Assembly: GCA_947462335.1 (NCBI GenBank) | Contig: OX381705.1 | Location: 33,627,570-33,691,569, forward strand | DNA: 64,000 bases | Reading direction: 5' to 3' | Origin: Harmothoe impar | Taxonomy: Eukaryota > Annelida > Polychaeta > Phyllodocida > Polynoidae | Shown: positions 57,679 through 64,000 of the stretch, piece by piece | Layout of the letters: each line of letters begins with the position of its first letter | Position numbering within the stretch: position 1 is the stretch's first letter | Made by a program: the position numbers and the translations under genes | The notes under the pieces: model-generated | Seen by the model: the letters and a program-made list of their open reading frames with translations, nothing else | What the model was told of the DNA's origin: nothing | Databases searched by the model: none

Positions 57679-57935
57679 CTGTGAATGAAAGGGAAAGTGC
57701 CATGGCGTTTTATTTCATGGTAAATACAGCAGCCCCATTGATAAAACCAAGGAAAGAAAGACTTCAAGTTCTCATCGCCATGAAGTAATGCTCGCCAGTA
57801 TTCCACGCCCTGTGACATCATTATAATTAATCATGTTAACATAATTTTCCCAATTGATGAAGCGCAATAACTATTATCACGTAAATACAAAGGAATACTC
57901 AAATAGTTCAATATTAGATTTGTAAAATGTACTTG

Positions 57936-57983
57936 GAGAAGGGACCTTAGAGTGACCTGCACTAAGGGCCTTTTTCGCAGATT
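57936..57983 (+). repeat. Second copy of the short element core at 6741-6815
   Basis: AGGGACCTTAGAGTGACCTG followed by CACTAAGGGCCTTTTTCGCAGAT matches the core of the 6.7-kb insertion with a few differences. The flanking TATGTGACA termini are not present here. Confidence 0.7.
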
Positions 57984-58184
57984 CCGTTATAGTGATCGTG
58001 ATAGTACATGTATATTATACTGATCTCCTATCTCAGGAGGTTGAGCCGAGTGAAATATGCTTGCGAATCTTTGTCTGTATAATAATGCTGATATGTCTGA
58101 TTATTGGATAGTGGCTTGTATAGATCCTACTGTTTAGATACTGCTTCCCACCAGGGATCAGGATGGCTATAGACCAGACCACTG

Positions 58185-58315
58185 TTACTTTTTGTTGAGC
58201 TGAGCTTCAGAATGGAGCGGGTTGTGGAGGTAATTGGCACTGGGTGTACACAGTATGGACAGGAGGAGGTTCCCTGGTGGGTCCCTGACAGTCTTGTACA
58301 GGTTAGCAGACAGCT
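58185..58315 (-). pseudogene. Possible serpin-like exon fragment
   Basis: After a good acceptor context (TGCTCACCCTCTGTCAG) the minus strand reads ELSANLYKTVRDPPGNLLLS and continues about 23 residues to TAA. The pattern LYxxV...PGNxxxS resembles helix A and strand 6B of serpins, but the expected SPxS signature is lost. Its phase does not fit the transmembrane exon at 57587. A chance resemblance is quite possible. Confidence 0.15.
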
Positions 58316-59071
58316 CTGACAGAGGGTGAGCACAAGGGGGGCACAGGGTTCACTTTATCCAGGCCAAGGTGACACGGCTGTCAAAGAGGGTGTGTGTTGT
58401 AAGGAGAAGCATTTTACACAACACCCTCACACCCTGCACTGAGCCTATACCAGGTCTTGATGTCACCAGACCAAGTTTTCTTACATGCTAAATCAATGCC
58501 TTCAGCCTACATGCATACATCTCCTTATATTTCTGAGATTTAGTTTTGCTGATATAGATAAATAAGAGACCAGGGGTTCCCGCTATGGCTTAAGTACCCG
58601 TGGCCCGGTGTCAATGTGCTTCAGGTAAGCCTCAATAGGGATTACAGAGTGTCACCGGAGATCGCCGTTCTACACCCCACCCTCAGGATAATTCTACCTG
58701 CGCCCACTCCAGAGAGGAAATATTTGATCAGGATTTTGTGATTTCTGAAAAGGGGTGTGTGGACATGGTGGAAGGGGCATGGGGGAGGGGGTTGGACGTG
58801 GGTGTATAAGGGCTGAATGGGGTTACTCTGAGGGGGGGAAATATGTGGTGGAGCTGATAATGATGGAATGAAGTGGTAGGGTAGATGATGGGTTTGGGAA
58901 CACTGTATTGTTAACAGTGATCCCAAAAATATTATAATTTTTAGCGTAAACTAACAGTAGATTCTACTATTCATGTACACTATAATACCGAAGAAAACAC
59001 TGTAGAACTATATAGTATACTCTACTGCTTATCCATACTATGACCTTGATGCACTCCCATTCGGACTGAAC

Positions 59072-60055
59072 ATGTGGAAGGCCACCACTATAAAAACCAA
59101 AGATGGACTAGGTTTCAGATCGGAATATAACCCGTTATCCAACCTGTACCCGTGTCAAGTTGAAAACAACAACCAAGTGTATTCTTCTATTGAACAGGCC
59201 TACCAGCATAGTAAGGCGACTGCAGCAGGAGATACCCAGGCCGCCAGTGATATTATGGCTGCAGAAGACCCCTATGTCATGATGAAACTTGGAGCAGAAG
59301 TAGTGCCCATTCAGGATTGGAACAAAGGTGCAACCAAGCTTATGTTCAAGCTAATAAAGAGCAAATTTAGCCCAGCCAACATGGCAGATATCCTCCTGCA
59401 AACAAAGGATAACAGGCTATATGAACTAACATATGATAAAACATATGGAGCAGGCAGACATCTTGGAAACGCCAGGGGCTTATCCCAGGAAAATACGTCA
59501 GGTGGAAATCTCTTAGGCCTACTACTAGAAAAGGCCCGTGGAGAGCTCAAACAAGCTGCAGCGGATGTCCAGAATGGATCTAACCCTCCTACAACCGGTG
59601 CCGAAGACGCAGACAAGAGCAACCCCTGGGACATTCGCATACATGTTCCTACTGATGACCCTCCAGCCCCCGTGCTACAGCCAGACAATGGAAATGCGTA
59701 TGTACCCAAAGCCAAGGTGATACCTGCACCAGTTGTCACACCGCCCGTCCAACCCGATCCTGCAGAAGAAGCGACTGCAAAACCCAACATTCCGGTAGCT
59801 ATACCTCCAGCACAAGAAAGTGATCTCAGTGGTGCAGTACAAGACATATGTGCTAAGGACTCACTCATACTGTCATACCTTGAAAGAGATCTCTCTAACA
59901 GAGGCGCGGCCCCAGAGGAACCAAGCTATGCTCTAAAAGAACTTATACAAGACATCCAAGCCGCTGCAGACCAACCACCAACACCTGGTAGTGACAATTT
60001 TGCAAGCTCGACGCCTACACGGCTCAACCTGAGTTCAAGGGTTCAAGACATTTAA
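59072..60055 (+). CDS. NADAR (YbiA-like) domain protein, candidate LINE ORF1
   Basis: This intronless 327-codon frame has ATG at 59072. Residues about 12-160 form a NADAR domain: FRSEYNPLSNLYPC matches the family's F-x-LSNFYP start, and YSSIEQAYQHSKA matches the W-x-T-x-E-H-x-Y-Q-A-x-K helix, with Glu41 as the likely catalytic residue. The segment WNKGATKLMFKLIKSKF matches the R-x-x-V/M-x-x-x-K-F helix, and GAGRHLGNARGLS then GGNLLGLLLEKAR matches the G-x-N-x-L-G-x-x-L-M-x-x-R end. Known NADARs are N-glycosidases acting on riboflavin intermediates or removing ADP-ribose from DNA guanine. The C-terminal 165 residues are Pro/Ala-rich and disordered, ending with amphipathic VQDI motifs. It lies 377 bp upstream of the RT ORF on the same strand. 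Confidence 0.8.
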   Translation: MWKATTIKTKDGLGFRSEYNPLSNLYPCQVENNNQVYSSIEQAYQHSKATAAGDTQAASDIMAAEDPYVMMKLGAEVVPIQDWNKGATKLMFKLIKSKFSPANMADILLQTKDNRLYELTYDKTYGAGRHLGNARGLSQENTSGGNLLGLLLEKARGELKQAAADVQNGSNPPTTGAEDADKSNPWDIRIHVPTDDPPAPVLQPDNGNAYVPKAKVIPAPVVTPPVQPDPAEEATAKPNIPVAIPPAQESDLSGAVQDICAKDSLILSYLERDLSNRGAAPEEPSYALKELIQDIQAAADQPPTPGSDNFASSTPTRLNLSSRVQDI

Positions 60056-60432
60056 TCACATAATAAGCGTCTGTGTAGCCAACCAGTATTAACTAATTAA
60101 TTACAACAAAATGTGTATTAATGTAAAATATGAATTACCGGTATTTATTTATCTATTTTGCTAGATTTTTGCTATCAAAAGAAAATATGTGAACGGGTGT
60201 CAACCCCAAATTATAATTTATATAAGACTAGTTAGTTCCCTCCCCCTACATGAAATCCAGCCGCTGCCAAAGAAAGTACGAGGTATGGGTGGCCACAAGA
60301 GCCGAAGCCCTAAACCTCTTTTATGTTATATGTCTTGTGTAAACTTTTTTGTTTTGTTGTTGGATATAAAGGTTATTATTATAACTGATACTTTAGCAAA
60401 TATTTCCTGTGAAATGGTATGTACAGTATCTA
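60056..60432 (+). other. Inter-ORF spacer of the LINE
   Basis: This is AT-rich, with stops in all plus frames and no recognised gene. A spacer of this length is long for a two-ORF LINE, where ORFs often overlap or nearly abut. That leaves open whether ORF1 and ORF2 belong to one transcript. Confidence 0.5.
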
Positions 60433-63282
60433 ATGGCTGAAAACAGCATACTACCGGGTAAAGGTCTGAGCATATTGCATCTAAATGCTAGAAGTATACG
60501 GTGCAAATTTCCACAATTAAAAGTAGAGCTCTGGAACAAAGATATCGAAGTATTAAGTTTTTCTGAATCGTGGCTCACAGATGTAAATATAGACTCAGAC
60601 TTTGACCTACCTGGGTACAATCTATTTAGATTGGACAGGCAACGTGAGAAAAATGCAGGTGGTGTATGTACATATGTACAAGAGCATTTAGTATGTGATC
60701 CTGACACTTTTGCTGCATTAAACAAAAGCGTATTAGATATAGAAGTCCAATGGCTGGTAATATCGAAAGGTATGGCGAAAAACATTTTATTGGCCAATAT
60801 TTATAGACCTCCTGATGGGAATAAAATGAAATTTATAGACGAATTGTATGCATTAGTTGGTAAAATACCAAATATTGATGATTATGACGTAATATTGACA
60901 GGGGATTTCAATATCAATGTGCTATCTGAAGACCATGTAAAAGAAACTTTGTACGCTAAATTTGAGGATTATTCTATGAGACAGCTTATAACGTCACCAA
61001 CTCGTATTGCAGCGACTAAAACATGTATTGATTTAATCTTCACAAATGTGATCAATGTAAATTCTAGTGGAGTAGCCAATGTGAATATTTCTGACCATCT
61101 ACCTGTATATATTAGAATTAAGCACATAAAAAGAAATCCATGTAAAAATGAGTTTACCGGTAGATCGTATAAGAAATATAATAGTGATGTCTTCAAGGCA
61201 CATTTTGACGAGTGTTCATGGGAAGAATTTTCTGATTCTCAAGATGTAGAAGAATGCTGGTCTATATATTATAATAACATGTCAAAATCTTTGGATTATG
61301 ATTGCCCTGTGAAGAAATTTGTCATAAAGAATAAGGACGAGCCATGGTTAACGCCCGAATTAAAGGTACAGATTGCTGAAAAAAATCAAGCATTAGCAAA
61401 GGCTAGGGCCTCAAATACTGTGTTAGATTGGCATATAGCCAACGAGCTTAAAAATGACATGTCCAGCAAAATCAAAGAGGCTCATAGAGTGCATATTGTT
61501 GATGAGGTTGTGAATAATGTAGACGAGCCCAAGCAGTTTTGGGCGGCCATGAAAGAGTTATTATCAAAGGGAAAAAATAATAAGCAAATTAACTTGAAAA
61601 ATGATGATGGTGATTCCATAGAGCCTGAAAAAACTGCTGACTATATCAATACATTTTTTGCTGGCATAGGTCCAAAATTAGCCTCTAAACACGACTCTGA
61701 CTGGTCATTTGATGGGGTACCGGTAGATAATGTAATGCCTGATTTTTCTTTTGAAAATGATGAGATAGGTAAAGTAGTCGGAAATTTAAAGACAAACAAG
61801 GCTTCTGCAGTAGATTATATTTCGACCCAATCATTCAAGGATTCAGTTTCTTGCAATATTGAACGTTTTGCCAAAATAATCAATTTATCAATTTTTAATT
61901 CTAAAATTCCTATTTCTTGGAAGCAGGCACAGGTCACTCCTTTGCCAAAATCTGGAAATTTAAATGATGTATCAAATTTCAGACCGGTAAGCCAATTACC
62001 GGTACCTGGCAAGGTATTAGAAAGATTAATACACACTAAGCTGCTCTCACACTTAGATGTTAATGGTATTTTATTGAAGGAGCAAGGTGGTTATAGAAAA
62101 ACATGCTCTACTATTGACACGATAAGCGTTCTTACAAATGATGTTTTAAGAGAAAGAAACATTGGAAGATACACCATGGCCTGTTTTATCGATATAAAAA
62201 AAGCTTTCGATTCTTTAGACTATTTAATCTTATTACGGAAATTAAAATTATATGGTATAAAAGGAAAAAACTTAAAATGGATTGAAAATTATTTTAAAGA
62301 TCGGACTCAGATCACAAAGGCAAATGGTGTATCTTCAGACGTTGTAAACATGACATGTGGCGCCCCGCAGGGGAGTATACTTGGTCCTTTGTTTTTCTTA
62401 ATATATGTGAACGACCTTGGGGCCTCCTTTAATAATGTAAAATCCTTATTATATGCTGACGACACTGTATTGTATGTAGCAGGATCTGATCTAAAAGCCA
62501 TGGAAACACAAATGCAATCGTCCTTAAATCACTTTATACAATGGTCATCAAAAAATAAGTTAACCTTAAATGAGTCAAAGACTAAATTAATGCTTCTAGC
62601 TTCAAATAGAAAATACAAAACACTTCCTTTAGATATAATTAATATAAAAGCTAACCAAGAAAAATTAAAATTTGTCACTTCTTATAAATATTTAGGCGTC
62701 ACACTGGATCATGAACTAAATTATAATCAACATATAAAAGAACTTAGGAAAAACCTGGCTTATAGATCACATCTTCTGGGTCGTCTGAAATTCTTTGTAC
62801 CTACAGATATTCTATTATTAATTTATAAAACTTATGCTTTGCCACTGTTCGATTATGCTGATGTATTATATAATGCATCTAGTAACGAATCGTTAAACCT
62901 CCTCCAGGGCATTCAGAATAGGTGCTTAAAGTATTGTTTAAAGTTACCGGTACTGACAGCAACTGATTATGTACATCAAGAAGCTAAGCTACCAATGTTA
63001 CATAACCGTCGTCTGTACCATGCCAGTATTTATGGGTATAAAAGGGCTCATAAAGTCGAATTTCTTGATATTAGGCCTAGGGCAACCAGAAATGCTAGAT
63101 CTCCCTTGTTAAAATACTACCTGATACATTCGTCATCATATGAAAAAAGCATTGAGGTTCATGTTGCTCAGGTGTGGAACGCCTTACACCACACGGTCAG
63201 AGGGGCAGAGAGTATATCCTACTTTAAGCGTTTAATGAAAATTAAATTGGAAGAATCGATACCGAAAAATATTAGATTGTAA
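60433..63282 (+). CDS. LINE ORF2: endonuclease and reverse transcriptase
   Basis: The frame is open from 60409, but its first ATG is at 60433, giving 949 residues. Residues about 12-230 form an APE-like endonuclease (LSILHLNARSIRCKF, then ESWLTD, NAGGV, LANIYRPP, the ILTGDFNIN metal-binding motif and ISDHLPV). RT spans about 490-760 with NFRPVSQLPVPGKVLERL, GGYRKTCST, CFIDIKKAFDSL, GAPQGSILGPLFFLIYVNDL and the catalytic YADD near residue 673. The C terminus has the conserved QNRCLKYCLKL and FDYAD region found in CR1/Jockey-group elements. The protein nicks DNA and primes reverse transcription at the target. All key motifs are present with no stops. Confidence 0.93.
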   Translation: MAENSILPGKGLSILHLNARSIRCKFPQLKVELWNKDIEVLSFSESWLTDVNIDSDFDLPGYNLFRLDRQREKNAGGVCTYVQEHLVCDPDTFAALNKSVLDIEVQWLVISKGMAKNILLANIYRPPDGNKMKFIDELYALVGKIPNIDDYDVILTGDFNINVLSEDHVKETLYAKFEDYSMRQLITSPTRIAATKTCIDLIFTNVINVNSSGVANVNISDHLPVYIRIKHIKRNPCKNEFTGRSYKKYNSDVFKAHFDECSWEEFSDSQDVEECWSIYYNNMSKSLDYDCPVKKFVIKNKDEPWLTPELKVQIAEKNQALAKARASNTVLDWHIANELKNDMSSKIKEAHRVHIVDEVVNNVDEPKQFWAAMKELLSKGKNNKQINLKNDDGDSIEPEKTADYINTFFAGIGPKLASKHDSDWSFDGVPVDNVMPDFSFENDEIGKVVGNLKTNKASAVDYISTQSFKDSVSCNIERFAKIINLSIFNSKIPISWKQAQVTPLPKSGNLNDVSNFRPVSQLPVPGKVLERLIHTKLLSHLDVNGILLKEQGGYRKTCSTIDTISVLTNDVLRERNIGRYTMACFIDIKKAFDSLDYLILLRKLKLYGIKGKNLKWIENYFKDRTQITKANGVSSDVVNMTCGAPQGSILGPLFFLIYVNDLGASFNNVKSLLYADDTVLYVAGSDLKAMETQMQSSLNHFIQWSSKNKLTLNESKTKLMLLASNRKYKTLPLDIINIKANQEKLKFVTSYKYLGVTLDHELNYNQHIKELRKNLAYRSHLLGRLKFFVPTDILLLIYKTYALPLFDYADVLYNASSNESLNLLQGIQNRCLKYCLKLPVLTATDYVHQEAKLPMLHNRRLYHASIYGYKRAHKVEFLDIRPRATRNARSPLLKYYLIHSSSYEKSIEVHVAQVWNALHHTVRGAESISYFKRLMKIKLEESIPKNIRL

Positions 63283-64000
63283 TTTGCCAGATCATATTTA
63301 CCATATTTATCTGTTAATTTTTGATAAACAAAACGAGCTAAAGAAATCAAGCGTATTCAAAACATAGCCTACATGTATTATCATTGAATGAATGAAGTAT
63401 GTATACACAAGTGTTTGTCCTGTATTGTTGTAGCCACTTGCCCAAACATGGATTTTTTTAGGAAAATATAATTAATGTGATTTAATGACGAAGGGGTGGC
63501 ATTAAACATCTGCAATGCAGACTGCCATCCCTATCTTTTGTCGATCAACATGGATATATATATTTTTCATGTACGCGTGACGCTAATTAATTAATGTACG
63601 GTATTTATAACCCAAAGGAACCCAGTGGAAACACGTCGTGCTGATTGTAAATTATTAAAAATGTGAAACAAATAGATCAATAAAAGATAAATCAACCTCT
63701 TAATCAACCTCTTATACTACCTTTTAACTGTGTGTATCTGTCTGTGTGTCTGTGGTATGGCACTATAACGTGTCATATGTGTAATGTGCTGTTGGAGGTC
63801 TCACACTAAGTACAATGTTCATCTGTGTCTGAGCTACTGCTACAAGTCTACCATGGCTGGTCTCATGTATTTTATGTATGATATACTTTTAAGTAATTAG
63901 AAAGTTATATATGATATATTGATAAGTTATAAATATCATAGGGGGGCCGTGATCAAGTTATATGGGTCTTGATACATAATAGGAGGGAATCGTAACTAAA
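63283..64000 (+). other. LINE 3' UTR and flank, no gene
   Basis: The AT-rich 3' region includes an inverted pair ACATCTGCAATGCAGACTGCCATCC-like hairpin (landmark CTGCAATGCAG) and the tandem tail near 63690-63715. Beyond about 63720 I see only unremarkable flanking DNA. Confidence 0.5.

Larger units (their letters stand above)
58930..63720 (+). mobile_element. Non-LTR retrotransposon, CR1/Jockey type, with NADAR ORF
   Basis: Two same-strand ORFs (59072-60055 and 60433-63282) are followed by an AT-rich 3' region. That region ends in a short tandem tail (AATCAACCTCTT twice near 63690-63715) preceded by AATAAAAGATAAA. ORF2 has an N-terminal endonuclease and C-terminal RT, as in CR1/Jockey-superfamily elements. 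The 5' end is not defined; I set it just upstream of ORF1. No target duplication was identified. Both ORFs being open suggests a young or recently active copy. Membership of ORF1 in the element is inferred from position. Confidence 0.75.

Noticed and set aside
1..64000. CRISPR arrays, bacterial operons or prophage
   Set aside because: There are no spaced identical repeats with unique spacers of CRISPR type and no prokaryotic gene density; splice sites, LINE and LTR elements show eukaryotic DNA.

Overview
This is eukaryotic (metazoan) genomic DNA. It is AT-rich and sparsely coding. It has spliced exons with GT-AG borders, many short inverted-repeat transposons, minisatellites, a Ty3/gypsy LTR retrotransposon and a non-LTR retrotransposon. 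The repeat style suggests a marine invertebrate, possibly a lophotrochozoan such as a mollusc, brachiopod or annelid, but nothing here fixes the taxon. There are no operons, so neighbouring features are mostly independent insertions.

Layout. Positions 1-5.3 kb hold no recognised gene. At 5.3-6.9 kb are two related minisatellites with 58-bp and 54-bp units, interrupted by a tiny inverted-repeat insertion. At 8.7-12.3 kb on the + strand is a small predicted gene for a secreted cysteine-rich peptide: a signal peptide, six mature cysteines, two coding exons with matching phase, a 3' UTR exon and an AATAAA. From 12.5 to 18.8 kb is a cluster of one MITE family whose termini read roughly GTCAAATCCCACAACGCGA, some copies carrying other elements. 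Inside it lies a 509-bp terminal-repeat retrotransposon in miniature (TRIM, 16552-17060). Each of its identical 196-bp LTRs contains a tRNA-Arg-like sequence with A box, B box and a T4 Pol III terminator.

A 10-kb Ty3/gypsy element (20633-30654) has gag, protease, reverse transcriptase, RNase H and integrase. It also has an extra, unrecognised 406-codon ORF downstream of pol. It is disabled by stops, frameshifts and a 541-bp tandem duplication, yet its LTRs are almost identical apart from a 98-bp indel. It shares its tRNA-His-type primer binding site with the TRIM. From 31 to 36 kb foldback elements and duplications dominate.

From 39 to 57.7 kb two phase-compatible minus-strand exons, a transmembrane exon and a cytoplasmic-tail terminal exon, define the 3' part of a single-pass membrane protein gene with an 18-kb intron. 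That intron contains a palindromic GTAGGATAAGGGC array, a TA microsatellite and two weak plus-strand exon candidates. At 59.0-63.7 kb is a non-LTR retrotransposon of the CR1/Jockey type. Its ORF2 (endonuclease plus RT) is intact, and the ORF just upstream carries a NADAR (YbiA-like) domain, an unusual candidate ORF1. The TRIM with an embedded Pol III cassette and the NADAR-LINE pairing are the two most unusual systems in the window.
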